This document shows positions 1-10,346 of a stretch of DNA of 64,000 bases, one piece after another. Within the stretch, counting starts at the first letter, position 1, and each line of letters begins with the position of its first letter. Source of the stretch: Lachnospiraceae bacterium AC3007 (GTDB lineage: Bacteria > Bacillota > Clostridia > Lachnospirales > Lachnospiraceae); NCBI GenBank assembly GCA_000621405.1, contig KK211272.1, forward strand, positions 120,155 through 184,154, given 5' to 3'. Under the pieces are notes generated by a model that saw only the letters and a list, made by a program, of their open reading frames with translations, was not told where the DNA came from and searched no databases. Made by a program: the position numbers and the translations under genes.

Positions 1-673
1 TGGAGACGACCTCTTTGAGATTCTCACTGTAAGCTCCCCAGGAGATCCTGAGTGAAGAGATGATGGAAGCGGCCCTGTCACAAAGAATGATATCATCCTT
101 TACCCCGAGAAGATATGCAAGTATCGTACCTTCACCTGCCGAAGCCACGACATCGGATCCTCTGAGTACTCCCTTTACCACATTAACGGCATCATTGAAC
201 GCATTATCAGCCAGTTCGCTGCCCTTGGTGGAAGCAAGACTTTTATAATCCGTCAGATGGATGAGGAAAAGATTGGGAATGTCGTATATAGGTATTTCAT
301 TGAGAAAATCCTTAAGGCTGTTGAAGAAAGAAAGCCTTTCGCTGGAATTCTCAGCTGAAAGAGCCGGATCGAGAGGCTCTATGGAACCTATAATATATCC
401 GTCTCCGACCTGTTCGGAAACATATATCTGAAACCAGGAAAAATCACCGGATCTGTCAAGTATCCTCAGATATGTATAATTCTTATGCGAATGATCAAAA
501 ATAGATGAAAAAAAAGCAATTGCTCTTTCACAATCCTCAGTATGAACCTTGGCGCCTATCTCTATATTGCCTACAAAAGGATTGATTATATTATCGCCGG
601 CCAGGATCTCGGTAGCCGAAGAATCGAAGACCATCCTGTCTTCATCCTGATAATATTTGAAATTAACCCTCAT
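1..673 (-). CDS. Sensory protein with PAS-like and degenerate GGDEF-like regions (N-terminal part, runs off the window)
   Basis: The gene begins with ATG at 673, preceded by a GGAGGG ribosome site, and stays open to base 1, so only about 224 residues are visible. Residues 1-110 look like a PAS-type sensor fold (acidic, with an RxLDRSGDFSWFQ strand and a GDGYIIGSIE strand typical of PAS ends). Residues 115-224 resemble a GGDEF domain, but the signature position reads AGEGT rather than GGDEF, so cyclase activity is unlikely in what is visible. I do not see the C-terminus; an EAL or kinase domain could follow. The PAS/GGDEF reading is from pattern recognition only. It is transcribed from its own promoter and is separated from hemW by 97 bases. 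Confidence 0.6.
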   Translation of the reverse strand, partial: MRVNFKYYQDEDRMVFDSSATEILAGDNIINPFVGNIEIGAKVHTEDCERAIAFFSSIFDHSHKNYTYLRILDRSGDFSWFQIYVSEQVGDGYIIGSIEPLDPALSAENSSERLSFFNSLKDFLNEIPIYDIPNLFLIHLTDYKSLASTKGSELADNAFNDAVNVVKGVLRGSDVVASAGEGTILAYLLGVKDDIILCDRAASIISSLRISWGAYSENLKEVVS

Positions 674-705
674 AGAAACCCTCCAAAGTGCATAAATCCT
701 ATATT

Positions 706-734
706 ATTCTAAACTTAAAACACTATTGGGTCAA
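706..734 (-). promoter_or_regulatory. Sigma-A-type promoter of the sensory gene at 673
   Basis: Read on the minus strand, TTGACC (729-734) and TAGAAT (706-711) are separated by exactly 17 bases. The predicted start near 699 leaves a leader of about 26 bases ending in GGAGGG before the ATG. Confidence 0.6.
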
Positions 735-770
735 GGATTTATGATGATCAGAAGCGAAAAAAGACAATTG

Positions 771-1937
771 TCAGAACATATAATCACACATCACATAGTT
801 GGCCACATCCATGCCCTGTTCGGTAAGCATGAACCTTCTCTCTTCATCATCTCCCGACATGACTGCCAGTTTATGATCGACATGGTTTTTCATTACTTTT
901 CCGTACACCTCCTCTATCGGTGTATCAAAGCAGTCACGAAAATCCAGCAGCCGTATCCCCTCGGTCTTTCTTAATCCCAGAAACATGAATTCAGCCATTG
1001 CATCCGTCTTTTTCAGTTCATAGTCCTCTATCCTTATATTCCCGGGGTCGGAGGCGTAACTGTACAGGTCACGCGTATTCGTGAATCTGTGATCACCCAC
1101 TTTTGACGCAGCAGATACACCAAGTCCCACGTAATCCTTCCTGTCCCAGTATCTGAGATTATGACGGCATCGGTAGTCTCTCGGCGCGTATGTCACTTCA
1201 AGAGCATAATTTGATATCTCATATCTCTTATACCCTTTTTGATCAAGATAAGCCTGCGCCGTCTTGTATATCGCATATGATTCCTCTTCGGATGGAAGCT
1301 GGAGCGTCCCGTAGAGATACTTTTCATAAAACGGAGTCCCCTTTTCGATGGAAAGGGCATACGCAGAGATATGTTTCGGATGAAGGATATCGATCTCATC
1401 TATCGTCTTCATCAGACTCTCAACGGTCTGATGAGGAATGGATGTCATTATATCCATGCTGATATTATCAATACCTGACCAGTAGAGCATGTCAAAGGAC
1501 TTCTTTACATCGTCGGCCGTATGGATACGTCCCAGAGCAAACAGCTCATCTTCTATCATCGACTGCACGCCCATACTGACTCTGTTGATCCCGAAAGCCA
1601 CATAATCCTTTAACTTAAGCTCATTGACGGTTCCGGGATTTACCTCCATTGTGATCTCGGTATCGTCATCGATATCGATCACAGCGGATATGGCATCCAT
1701 AATATTTCCCAGAGCGTGGGACGGCATCACACTGGGAGTGCCTCCGCCAATATATATAGAACTCAGCTTCCTTCCTTCAAACAGTTCCTTCTTTGAAGCG
1801 ATCTCTTTTAACAGGGCGTTGGTGTAATAAAAAAAGGTATCCTCAGATGATGCGACATCAGAACAGAAGTCGCAGTACAGACATTTCCTCTGACAAAAAG
1901 GGATATGCAGATAGATGCTTATTTCAGGATCATTCAT
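771..1937 (-). CDS. hemW: HemW, radical SAM heme chaperone (coproporphyrinogen III oxidase-like)
   Basis: The protein is a radical SAM enzyme of the HemN/HemW family. The N-terminus [15 protein letters not shown] is followed by the cluster motif CQRKCLYC (CxxxCxxC) and then DFC, the HemW pattern. The GGGTP SAM-binding motif follows at about residue 68. The length of about 388 residues fits HemW, which inserts heme into respiratory or other hemoproteins, rather than true HemN (about 450 residues). I chose ATG at 1937, which overlaps the lepA stop by 8 bases; an in-frame TTG at 1943 is the other option. It is the last gene of rpsT-lepA-hemW, a common order in Firmicutes. No heme biosynthesis genes are near. 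Confidence 0.9.
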   Translation of the reverse strand: MNDPEISIYLHIPFCQRKCLYCDFCSDVASSEDTFFYYTNALLKEIASKKELFEGRKLSSIYIGGGTPSVMPSHALGNIMDAISAVIDIDDDTEITMEVNPGTVNELKLKDYVAFGINRVSMGVQSMIEDELFALGRIHTADDVKKSFDMLYWSGIDNISMDIMTSIPHQTVESLMKTIDEIDILHPKHISAYALSIEKGTPFYEKYLYGTLQLPSEEESYAIYKTAQAYLDQKGYKRYEISNYALEVTYAPRDYRCRHNLRYWDRKDYVGLGVSAASKVGDHRFTNTRDLYSYASDPGNIRIEDYELKKTDAMAEFMFLGLRKTEGIRLLDFRDCFDTPIEEVYGKVMKNHVDHKLAVMSGDDEERRFMLTEQGMDVANYVMCDYMF

Positions 1938-3741
1938 CGTCAAGCTTTAACACCGAAAGAAATGCCTCCTTCGGAACTTCAACGCTCCCTATCTGCCGCA
2001 TCTTCTTCTTGCCTTCCTTCTGCTTTTCAAGCAGTTTTTTCTTTCTTGATATATCACCGCCGTAGCACTTGGCAAGGACATCCTTCCTCATTGCTTTTAC
2101 TGTCTCTCTCGCAATGACTTTTCCGCCGACGGCAGCCTGGATAGGAATCTCGAAAAGATGCCTGGGGATCTCTCCTTTAAGCTTCTCGCACATCTTTGAG
2201 CCTCTCTGATATGCAGAATCCTTGAATACAATGAAGGACAGGGCATCGACATATTCCTTGTTGATAAGTATATCAAGCTTGACAAGCTCGGACTTCACAT
2301 ATCCCTTAAGCTCGTAATCAAAGCTTGCATATCCCCTCGAGCGCGACTTTAAGGCATCAAAGAAATCATAGATGATCTCGTTCAGCGGAAGATCGTATTT
2401 CAGGAGCACTCTGGTCTCTTCCAGGTATTCCATGCCGGTCTGTATGCCGCGCCTTTCCTGACATAGTCCTATGATAGCCCCGAGATACTCGGTAGAGACC
2501 ATGACCTCAGCCGCTACTATCGGCTCCTCCATATAGTCTATCTCGGAAGGCTCCGGCAGATTCGAAGGATTTGTAAGCTCTATCATGGTGCCGTCTGTCT
2601 TATGCACCCTGTATACTACCCCCGGAGCAGTCGTTACAAGATCGAGATCATATTCTCTCTCAAGCCTCTCGGCAACGATATCCAGATGCAAAAGCCCCAG
2701 AAAGCCGCATCTGAAGCCAAAGCCAAGAGCAAGCGATGTCTCCGGCTCAAAAGAAAGCGAAGCATCATTAAGCTGCAGCTTCTCAAGCGCATCCCTGAGA
2801 TTCGGATAATCCCTGGTATCGGCGGGATACACACCGCAATAGACCATGGGATTAACCTTTTTATAGCCGGGAAGAGCCTCTGTACAAGGCTTGGCAGAAT
2901 TGGTAACAGTATCGCCGACACGGGCTTCTCTTACATCCTTGATGGAAGCCGTAAAATAACCGACCATTCCGGATGAGAGTTCGTCACAGGGGATGAATCT
3001 CCCGGCGCCGAAATATCCGACTTCCACGACTTCCTCTTCCATCTCGTTAGCCATAAAACGGATCCTGTCTCCGGGACGGATGGCCCCGTCAAAAACCCTG
3101 ATAAATACTATGACACCCTTGTACGGATCATACAGTGAGTCAAAGATCAGGCACTTAAGCGGAGAATCAGTATCGCCGGATGGCGGCGGTATCTTTGTAA
3201 CTATATTTTCAAGGACCTCTTCTATCCCTATGCCGGATTTGGCGGATATGCGCGGAGCATCGGATGCCTCTATCCCGATGACATCCTCGATCTCTTCTGC
3301 AACCCTTTCAGGATCGGCCGAAGGAAGATCTATCTTGTTTAATACAGGGAATACATCAAGGTCATGATCCAATGCCAGATAGACATTGGCAAGTGTCTGG
3401 GCTTCTACGCCCTGAGATGAATCTACAACGAGAACTGCGCCGTCACATGCGGCAAGAGACCTTGATACTTCATAATTGAAATCGACATGGCCCGGAGTAT
3501 CTATAAGATTAAAAACATACTCTTCGCCATCCTTGGCTGTGTATACAGTGCGCACAGCCTGAGATTTGATAGTGATGCCCCTCTCACGTTCCAGGTCCAT
3601 GTTGTCAAGGACCTGGTCCTGCATCTCTCTCTCAGTCAGAAGTCCTGTCTTCTCGAGGATCCTGTCTGCAAGAGTAGACTTACCGTGATCGATATGGGCG
3701 ATTATGCAGAAATTTCTGATATGATCCTGACTGATCTCCAT
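1930..3741 (-). CDS. lepA: Elongation factor 4 (LepA), ribosome-associated GTPase
   Basis: At 603 residues this is full length for LepA/EF4, the GTPase that acts on stalled or misarranged ribosomes and aids 30S maturation. The G1 motif AHIDHGKS is at about residue 16, switch [10 protein letters not shown] at about 82 and NKID at about 135. The C-terminal LepA-specific domain, with [21 protein letters not shown], is intact. The start is ATG at 3741, only 9 bases after the rpsT stop, and the 3' end overlaps hemW, so the three genes form one transcript from the promoter at 4073-4101. Nothing unusual was seen. Confidence 0.97.
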   Translation of the reverse strand: MEISQDHIRNFCIIAHIDHGKSTLADRILEKTGLLTEREMQDQVLDNMDLERERGITIKSQAVRTVYTAKDGEEYVFNLIDTPGHVDFNYEVSRSLAACDGAVLVVDSSQGVEAQTLANVYLALDHDLDVFPVLNKIDLPSADPERVAEEIEDVIGIEASDAPRISAKSGIGIEEVLENIVTKIPPPSGDTDSPLKCLIFDSLYDPYKGVIVFIRVFDGAIRPGDRIRFMANEMEEEVVEVGYFGAGRFIPCDELSSGMVGYFTASIKDVREARVGDTVTNSAKPCTEALPGYKKVNPMVYCGVYPADTRDYPNLRDALEKLQLNDASLSFEPETSLALGFGFRCGFLGLLHLDIVAERLEREYDLDLVTTAPGVVYRVHKTDGTMIELTNPSNLPEPSEIDYMEEPIVAAEVMVSTEYLGAIIGLCQERRGIQTGMEYLEETRVLLKYDLPLNEIIYDFFDALKSRSRGYASFDYELKGYVKSELVKLDILINKEYVDALSFIVFKDSAYQRGSKMCEKLKGEIPRHLFEIPIQAAVGGKVIARETVKAMRKDVLAKCYGGDISRKKKLLEKQKEGKKKMRQIGSVEVPKEAFLSVLKLDDE

Positions 3742-3750
3742 AGATCAGTA

Positions 3751-4014
3751 TCAAGCCATCTTATTGACGGCCTTGGCTACGCGCGATACCTTTCTTGAAA
3801 CAGTGTTCTTAGGATATACGCCCTTTGAGCCGGCGCTTTCAATAGTCTTGACAGCTTCTCTAAGAGCCTTCTGGGCAGCATCCTTATCAGATGATTCTAC
3901 AGCAGCAAAGACCTTCTTCATTGCAGTCTTAACACTTGTCCTTACAGACTTATTCCTCTCTGCTCTCTTTTCGCTGGTCTTGATCCTTTTCTTTGCGGAC
4001 TTGATATTTGCCAT
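3751..4014 (-). CDS. rpsT: 30S ribosomal protein S20
   Basis: This is an 87-residue, very basic, alanine-rich helical protein beginning MANIKSAKKRIKTSEKRAERN, the hallmark S20 start. It binds 16S rRNA early in 30S assembly. It has an AGGAGAG ribosome site just upstream of ATG 4014. It heads the rpsT-lepA-hemW operon, with lepA starting 9 bases after its stop. S20 is often autoregulated at translation, but I see no specific structure to support that here. Confidence 0.97.
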   Translation of the reverse strand: MANIKSAKKRIKTSEKRAERNKSVRTSVKTAMKKVFAAVESSDKDAAQKALREAVKTIESAGSKGVYPKNTVSRKVSRVAKAVNKMA

Positions 4015-4072
4015 TTTTCTCTCTCCTGGATTATTCTGATGACCTTATGATCATCGCTACACATACCCGCAT

Positions 4073-4101
4073 ATTATAAAGATTCGGGTACCAAAAGTCA
4101 A
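4073..4101 (-). promoter_or_regulatory. Promoter of the rpsT-lepA-hemW operon
   Basis: Minus-strand TTGACT (4096-4101), a 17-base spacer and a perfect TATAAT (4073-4078). The expected start near 4066 gives a leader of about 50 bases to rpsT. This is one of the strongest promoter matches in the window, as expected for a ribosomal protein gene. Confidence 0.8.
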
Positions 4102-4126
4102 CCGTTTTAGTGTATCAGCCACAGAA

Positions 4127-4155
4127 GGCCGTCAGCGAATATTCGCTGAACGGCC
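4127..4155 (-). terminator. Stem-loop after the chemoreceptor gene, likely terminator
   Basis: GGCCGT and CAGCGAA pair with TTCGCTG and ACGGCC around an ATAT loop, giving a stem of about 12 base pairs with one bulged base. It starts 32 bases after the chemoreceptor stop and lies before the rpsT promoter. The downstream minus-strand bases (TTCTGTGG) are only weakly T-rich, so it may be a weak intrinsic terminator or an mRNA 3'-end stabiliser. Confidence 0.5.
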
Positions 4156-4187
4156 CTCCAGGGTATTATGAAAGGATGATGAATAAA

Positions 4188-6164
4188 TCAGATCTTAAAG
4201 AAGTCGAGATCAGTCTCGAGCTTCTTGGCCAGATCATTAAGATCACTGGCTGACTGCGACAGTACATTGACTGTGGCATTGAGCTCTTCCATGGATGCAG
4301 ATGTCTCTTCGGTAGAAGCTGCATTCTCTTCGGATATAGCAGAGAGCGAATCCATAGCATCCACAATGATGGTCTTGCTGGCTGCGCTTTCCTGAGACAG
4401 TCCGGATATGGTCGTAACGCCATCAACCGTAGTCCCGACTCCGTCTATAAGCTCATTGATCTTATCAACTGTATCAGCAAGCACGGAATTCACGTTCACG
4501 CTGATCTCGGAAACTTCTCCGGTCATCTTTATGGCGTTCTGTGACTGAGTAAGAAGCTTTGACATCTCTGACCTTATCTCTTCCGCAGTCTGTGCAGATT
4601 CCGTTGCAAGCTTACCTATCTCCTCAGCGACAACCGCGAATCCTCTTCCTGCCTCACCGGCTCTTGCAGCCTCTATCGAAGCATTGAGAGCAAGGAGATT
4701 GGTCTGTGATGCAATGGAGGTGATGCCGTCTACTCTCTCATTGACGCCCTGAACTGCGGCGTTGGTAGCATTCATTCCTTCGGAGATCTCATTCATCGCT
4801 GAATTCATGGCATCCATCTTGGATGAAAGTTCCTTAAGAGCCTCTGCGGAAGACGAACTGGAATCACTCATGGAAGAAGCGGTAGAAGCAAGACCTTCTG
4901 CGTTGTTCGCAACATTCTGAATAGCTTCCGACAAAGTAGTGATGTTCTCGGTAGCGCTCTGAATAGTATCAGCCTGCTCTGTAGCGCCCTTTGCGACCTC
5001 CTGAACAGCCTCTGATACGTCATCGGTAGTCTGGCTTATCTGCCCTGCAGTCTCTGCAAGAGCAGTTGAGGACTCACCGAGATCCCTCATAACGTCCTTA
5101 AGATCAGAAACAACACCCTTGATCTTGGACAGAACGCTATTGGTATTATCAACGATATTGCCAAACTCATCACGTCGCCCCTCATATCCTGTGATCTCAT
5201 GGAATTCACCGCCTGCAAATGCTTCAAGAGAAGCATTGATGGCATTGATAGGCTTCACAAAGGAATTAGCAACAAACATAACAAGTACGACTGAAAGTGC
5301 CAGAAGCACAAGACCTACGATTACTATCACTATGGCACTTGATCTTGCATGACCGGTAACATCATTCACCTTCTGAGCGACTATAACCGTCCAGCCGGTA
5401 GAGGGCTCCTTCTTATAAGCCATCATACCCTTATAGCCTCTGCCGGTATCTGCCTCATATGTGCCCTCTTCCTTACCCTGAGTCATGAATGTGGAAGTAG
5501 CGAAATTCTGCTCCTTATCCTCAGTGATCTCATACTGGGAATGAGCAACTATATCAGCATCACGATCGACTATAAAAGCTTCCTTTCCGGTAGATTCAAG
5601 GAACGTATGGAAAGCTTCAAGGTTGTAGTTCCTCTGAACAGTACCGATGATGGATCCGTCTGAACCATATACCGGGACGATAATGGATGTAATCCTGGAA
5701 CCTGTGGATTTGCTGACGATAAGATCTGATACAAAGGTCTGGCCCTGCATCGCATTCTGGAAATAATCCCTCTCGGATACATCAACACAGTCACCCTTTG
5801 AGCGGACCTGCTGCATTCCGGTCGCATCAGCTATGGCGATTCCGTTACCGTCATCAAAGTATGCATCAACGCTCCTGATATAATCACCTATGACCTCAAC
5901 TGAAGGGGCATCGGGATTACCCTCAAGGAAAGCCACTGTAGCCGGGGACTTTGCAACTCCCTGGATAGCAGCTATGTTCTGATCCAGAATACCGGCAAAT
6001 TCAGTCTCGATCTGTTCGCATGAAAGAAGGTTCTGAGCATTTGCATCCTCAATAGCCTTGGACATGATGGACCTGTAACTGATCACCAAAAGCACGGTAC
6101 CCAAGATGATGATAGGACATAAACACATGATAAGAAGCTGAACTTTTACCTTGAATTTAGACAT
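4188..6164 (-). CDS. Methyl-accepting chemotaxis protein with a double-Cache-type sensor
   Basis: This 658-residue transmembrane chemoreceptor has TM1 at about 9-30 and an extracellular region of about 31-278 with a dCache-like pattern ([11 protein letters not shown] followed by [11 protein letters not shown]). TM2 is at about 279-302, then HAMP, then a long coiled-coil signalling domain. The conserved hairpin tip, with the sequence [20 protein letters not shown], is at about residue 490. The ligand cannot be told from sequence. ATG at 6164 has a GGAGAGGGAG ribosome site. It lies 105 bases after the giant hybrid kinase and may be co-transcribed. No CheA/CheW or flagellar genes are in the window, so it must work with an array encoded elsewhere. 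Confidence 0.92.
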   Translation of the reverse strand: MSKFKVKVQLLIMCLCPIIILGTVLLVISYRSIMSKAIEDANAQNLLSCEQIETEFAGILDQNIAAIQGVAKSPATVAFLEGNPDAPSVEVIGDYIRSVDAYFDDGNGIAIADATGMQQVRSKGDCVDVSERDYFQNAMQGQTFVSDLIVSKSTGSRITSIIVPVYGSDGSIIGTVQRNYNLEAFHTFLESTGKEAFIVDRDADIVAHSQYEITEDKEQNFATSTFMTQGKEEGTYEADTGRGYKGMMAYKKEPSTGWTVIVAQKVNDVTGHARSSAIVIVIVGLVLLALSVVLVMFVANSFVKPINAINASLEAFAGGEFHEITGYEGRRDEFGNIVDNTNSVLSKIKGVVSDLKDVMRDLGESSTALAETAGQISQTTDDVSEAVQEVAKGATEQADTIQSATENITTLSEAIQNVANNAEGLASTASSMSDSSSSSAEALKELSSKMDAMNSAMNEISEGMNATNAAVQGVNERVDGITSIASQTNLLALNASIEAARAGEAGRGFAVVAEEIGKLATESAQTAEEIRSEMSKLLTQSQNAIKMTGEVSEISVNVNSVLADTVDKINELIDGVGTTVDGVTTISGLSQESAASKTIIVDAMDSLSAISEENAASTEETSASMEELNATVNVLSQSASDLNDLAKKLETDLDFFKI

Positions 6165-6269
6165 TTTTTCTCCCTCTCCGTTTTTTGTGTATGATGCACA
6201 AGATATTGTATGTGTTTCTTGCCGACAACCACTATATCTTACTACAAAACAAGTCCGATGTAAAGCGAG

Positions 6270-9200
6270 CTAAGAATCAAGCCCAAGAACCTTGTCTTTC
6301 AATATCTTAAGATTGGTCTCCGCATCTTCAAAATCAAAATTCTCGATCATCTTGATGACGTCGCCGAGATCCACATCCGTCTCTTCGTCCCCTGTGGATA
6401 CCTTCTTCAGTGAAGCAGCACATTCAGCTGCTTCATCAAATTCCATATTGATAAGATAATCCGCAAGCTCATCAAGCTTCTTTACAAGGTCGTCTTTCAT
6501 CAGTTCGGAAGACCCTGAAGGTGCACTTGCGCTGTCATCTGCTTCTCCGAGATAATCTCTTATAGAATCGGCTACCTCAGCATACATCGGAAGAAGAACG
6601 GGATGCTCTCTGTCTATTGAGCTCCAGTCACCGTTCTTGGCATAATCTTCAAGTTCCTTGGCTTTCTCTGACAGCTTATCGGCCCCGATATATCTGGCGG
6701 AACTCTTCAGGCCGTGCACAGTGATCCTGTAATTCTCCAGATCCCTGTCGTTATAATATCCGTTGGCTTCGGACATCGAATCAGAATCATAGAAGGTGGC
6801 AAGAAGTTCTCTGTATACCTCCTTGCTTCCTCCGACATTGGTAATGGCCACATCGGAATTGATCTCTTTGAGCTTTGAAAAATCATAAAGTTCCGAAATC
6901 TGGGCCGTATCTGACGGTGCCTTTCTGTCCTTTTTGGACGGATCATCCCATGAATTATCCCAGACCGGAACTTCCTTATATTTGTCAGGGATCCATCTTG
7001 CCATGACCTCGGCGAGCGTGGTGAGCTTGATCGGCTTTGAAATATAATCATCCATTCCTGAAGTAAGGAAGAGCTTCCTTGCGCCCTTGACTGCATTGGC
7101 GGTCAGCGCCACCACGGGTACATCGGCTGCTCCGGGAACATTGAGCCTTCTCAAATGATTAACGCACTCTATACCGTCCATCTTCGGCATCATATGATCC
7201 ATGAATATGATATCAAAGTCATGCTCGGCAAAGTATATATTAAGAGCCTCATCACCGGACATCGCCGTGGTGATCTGAGGATGATACTGACCGATAAGGC
7301 CCTTGGCAACATCAAGATTCACTTTGTTGTCATCAACTATGAGTACCTTGGCTCTCGGACATATGAAGGGAAGATGGAATACCTCTTCAGGCCTTATCTC
7401 GCTGTAGCCTTCGTCAAATGTAGCAGGAGAATCATCAAAGACTTCAACGGGAACCGAGATGGAAAAAACGGAGCCCTTGCCCTGTGTCGATTCACAGGAG
7501 ATATCTCCCTTCATCATATGCAGAAGGTCTTTGCATATCGTAAGGCCGAGACCCACGCCTCTGGTGGATTTATTCCTGGCCTTGTCTCCGTACTGGAAAG
7601 ATTCAAATATCAGATTGATCTCGTCTTCTTTTATGCCCTCTCCCGTGTCCTTAACGGAAGCAAGAAGCATTCCCTGCTTTTCATTCTCCTCCATTATAAA
7701 TGAAACATTAAGATCGATGCCCCCGTCATGGGTAAACTTGATGGCATTGCTTACAAGATTGAGCAGGACCTGCTTGATACGCTGCTCATCACCGACAAGG
7801 CCGTCAGGCACATTCTTTTCGAATGAGATATTGTAGTCCAGTCCCTTCTCCTTAACAGAGATCTCAGTCATCCTGTACAGATCAGCAATGGTCTCGGAGA
7901 TCCTGAAGTGCTCATGAAGTATCTCCACCTTGCCGGATTCTATCTTGGAGAAATCAAGGATGCCGCTGATCACAGCCAGCAGATTATCTGCAGATCCCTT
8001 GATACCTGTAGCATATCTTCTTGATTCGGAATCAAGCTCCTCCCTTGCCAGCATAAGCTCGGAGAATCCGGAAATAGCATTCAGAGGAGTACGGATCTCA
8101 TGAGAAACGGACGCCAGGAAATCACTCTTTGCGCGGCTTGCGGAATCCGCTCTGTCTCTCAACAGATATGTGGACATGCATCTCGTGACCTCGAGCAGAG
8201 TATTGACCGTCCTCTCGGGCCACTCATAATCGGTGTTAAGATGCTCGTAATCTACAGTGCCGTATATCTCACCGGCGGAAAAGATAGGGATAACAAGATG
8301 CGAGGTATGATTCCCCATGATCCTGTTCCTAGTATCGTTACTGTAATGTGCCAGAAATGAGCTGTTCATGATGATATATTCCTTGTTGGCAAGGAAATCA
8401 TACGTCATCTGAAGCTCTCCCGTATCGCTCTCTCTTCTCTCTCCCGGCTCAAACTTCGCTCCTCCCGGAACAGAGCTGAAATCATAAAGGCAGATCTCAA
8501 GCCCCGGTGTATCGTCTCTTTCCATGATGTAGATATTCACTATATTGAACATATTCGCGATATGCTCCAAAAGCAGCATCATGGATGTGGAAAAGTCTTT
8601 GGAATGCTCAAGGATATTAAATGTAAAGCTTACGGCATCATAGTCGATATTGCCGGTCTTCTTGACAGGGACTACAGTGGATGAATCCTCTCCCTCAATT
8701 ATCTTAAGGAGCTCATCCTTATCCCTAATGAAACGAACGATATAATCAAGTCCGTCATCCTCTTCATCACCTACATATATATTCTCGAGAGAATGCTCCA
8801 GGCTCGAGTGTATCATCCCGATCAGGTCTTCATCCAGATCGGTGATTATCGCTATGAAGGTGTCATTATTAAGCCTGAAAAGATAATCCTCGGAAGTAAG
8901 CACCGCCTGCGAAGTCTCGGCGACCCTTGAGATGATGGCATCCGAGAAAAAGCTGCCGTATTCATCGGTTATATCCTGAAGATTGAGTATCTTAAAAAAC
9001 AGATAGCAAAGACCTGCATCCTGGGATTCCGTGAGCATGTCGATGAGTTTTTCTCCGATCTCCCACGTGAAGAATCCGGTAGCAGGATCCTTCTTGGCAT
9101 TTTCGAGGAAATCAGCTTCCTTTTCCTTCTCTTTTGAGATATCAGTCATCTTGCCGACAACACGGACCTTTTTGTCGCCCTTCCAGACGATACGGCCTTC

Positions 9201-10094
9201 GACCCTTATCCACAGATATTCTCCGGCCTCCCTGCCGCAGAGTCTGACAGAGAGCGAATCGCTGGTCTCTCCGTTAAGGAGTTTTATGATATCGCCTACA
9301 TCCTCACTGTAGACAAGCTCTCCTCTTGAAAGCTTCTCAAAAGCCTGATCAACAATATGCTTGACCGAATTGTCCGAATCCTTCTCCAGAAGAGATCCGT
9401 AATATGTAAGCCTGTCCGTATCATATTCATAATCAAAGATAAGATCGTCGGATTCTTCAAATGCAAGTCTGTATCTCTCCTCCTCGGTGGAAAGCTCGAC
9501 ATAGAGCTCTTCCTCGCTGATGATATGGCGTCTGGCCATGATGCAGGCTATAAAAAATGGTGGGAGCAGAAGCAAAAACTCAATGGTAGTAGCCTCTACA
9601 TGAGATTTGTATATGGCAAAGATCGCATTAAATGACGGTAACCTGCTGTTTGTCGTAAGAAGCCATCTGGCAGCGATCATGAACAGAGAAATGTTCATGA
9701 CCAGATAGGACAGCACAGCTTCTATGATCATAAGCCTGGTATCAAGAAATACCATGGCTACGGCAACACCTATGAGATAGCCCATCCTGATATCGACCTC
9801 AGGGATGAGAGCAAGCATTGAAACCGTAATGGTCAGGGCTATTGACGTATAATATTTGATAAAAGCGGTCGGAAGAGAACTCTTAAGCATGAAAAAAGGA
9901 GCTATGAGCGATAGCAGCAGGGAAAAACAAATTATATAAAGCGTATTATCGGATATATGAATGATGTGCAGTCTTGAAAGAGCTACGAGCAGAGGAATGG
10001 ACAGCGAACAAAGAAGAAGACCCCGGCAGACATGGGGCATGACCGTCTCTTCGTAAGTTCTGGAATTCTTAAGTCTCTCACCGTAAGTAGCCAT
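6270..10094 (-). CDS. Giant hybrid sensor histidine kinase: 6-7 TM, PAS, degenerate GGDEF, GAF, kinase, receiver, Hpt
   Basis: This 1274-residue membrane kinase starts with hydrophobic helices at about 20-190, followed by a PAS-like fold (about 205-330). A GGDEF-like fold follows (about 340-460); it opens with DPATGFFT, but its signature is replaced by LNNDTF, so it is probably non-catalytic. Next come a GAF-like domain (about 490-660), HisKA with SHEIRTPLN (about 668-735) and an ATPase with GVGLGLTICKDL. A receiver (about 930-1045) has the phospho-acceptor Asp in FMDHMMP, and an Hpt domain (about 1115-1190) has HGLKSSARYIG. A complete internal phosphorelay is therefore present. It lies 6 bases after the 81-residue gene and probably belongs to the operon running from the chemoreceptor at 14740. 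No DNA-binding output regulator is adjacent. Confidence 0.9.
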   Translation of the reverse strand: MATYGERLKNSRTYEETVMPHVCRGLLLCSLSIPLLVALSRLHIIHISDNTLYIICFSLLLSLIAPFFMLKSSLPTAFIKYYTSIALTITVSMLALIPEVDIRMGYLIGVAVAMVFLDTRLMIIEAVLSYLVMNISLFMIAARWLLTTNSRLPSFNAIFAIYKSHVEATTIEFLLLLPPFFIACIMARRHIISEEELYVELSTEEERYRLAFEESDDLIFDYEYDTDRLTYYGSLLEKDSDNSVKHIVDQAFEKLSRGELVYSEDVGDIIKLLNGETSDSLSVRLCGREAGEYLWIRVEGRIVWKGDKKVRVVGKMTDISKEKEKEADFLENAKKDPATGFFTWEIGEKLIDMLTESQDAGLCYLFFKILNLQDITDEYGSFFSDAIISRVAETSQAVLTSEDYLFRLNNDTFIAIITDLDEDLIGMIHSSLEHSLENIYVGDEEDDGLDYIVRFIRDKDELLKIIEGEDSSTVVPVKKTGNIDYDAVSFTFNILEHSKDFSTSMMLLLEHIANMFNIVNIYIMERDDTPGLEICLYDFSSVPGGAKFEPGERRESDTGELQMTYDFLANKEYIIMNSSFLAHYSNDTRNRIMGNHTSHLVIPIFSAGEIYGTVDYEHLNTDYEWPERTVNTLLEVTRCMSTYLLRDRADSASRAKSDFLASVSHEIRTPLNAISGFSELMLAREELDSESRRYATGIKGSADNLLAVISGILDFSKIESGKVEILHEHFRISETIADLYRMTEISVKEKGLDYNISFEKNVPDGLVGDEQRIKQVLLNLVSNAIKFTHDGGIDLNVSFIMEENEKQGMLLASVKDTGEGIKEDEINLIFESFQYGDKARNKSTRGVGLGLTICKDLLHMMKGDISCESTQGKGSVFSISVPVEVFDDSPATFDEGYSEIRPEEVFHLPFICPRAKVLIVDDNKVNLDVAKGLIGQYHPQITTAMSGDEALNIYFAEHDFDIIFMDHMMPKMDGIECVNHLRRLNVPGAADVPVVALTANAVKGARKLFLTSGMDDYISKPIKLTTLAEVMARWIPDKYKEVPVWDNSWDDPSKKDRKAPSDTAQISELYDFSKLKEINSDVAITNVGGSKEVYRELLATFYDSDSMSEANGYYNDRDLENYRITVHGLKSSARYIGADKLSEKAKELEDYAKNGDWSSIDREHPVLLPMYAEVADSIRDYLGEADDSASAPSGSSELMKDDLVKKLDELADYLINMEFDEAAECAASLKKVSTGDEETDVDLGDVIKMIENFDFEDAETNLKILKDKVLGLDS

Positions 10095-10100
10095 CAGATC

Positions 10101-10346
10101 TCACTCATCAAATGATACCGTAACATAAAAGGCTCCGCTCTCTTCATCCCGTCTCAGAGCCTTCACAATACCCTTATCAGACCTCAGCGCCTCCTGTCTC
10201 TTAAAATTACCGGACATGGCGACTGCCGGCACTATAGTATAATATACCACAAGTCCGTCCTGAAGGTACCCCTCTTCTACAGAAACTTCCGCTCCTTCTT
10301 TTATCTGGGGATACTCGATCTCCATTTTAAATACCATATCCCTCAT
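10101..10346 (-). CDS. Small hypothetical protein, translationally coupled to the DUF4317 gene
   Basis: An 81-residue soluble, acidic protein with no family I recognise. Its predicted composition is beta-rich (VVYYTIVPAVAM, GAFYVTVSFDE), without a signal peptide or membrane segment. Its ATG at 10346 overlaps the DUF4317 stop in a TGATG arrangement, so it is translated by coupling. A second ATG at 10325 is possible. The hybrid kinase begins 6 bases after its stop. The tight packing suggests a role alongside its neighbours, but the sequence gives no function. Confidence 0.7.
   Translation of the reverse strand: MRDMVFKMEIEYPQIKEGAEVSVEEGYLQDGLVVYYTIVPAVAMSGNFKRQEALRSDKGIVKALRRDEESGAFYVTVSFDE

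Noticed and set aside
674-770. Terminator after hemW at the GACAATTGTC-TTTTTT sequence
   Set aside because: The palindrome allows only a three-base-pair stem with a four-base loop; too weak to call, although the T-run is suggestive.
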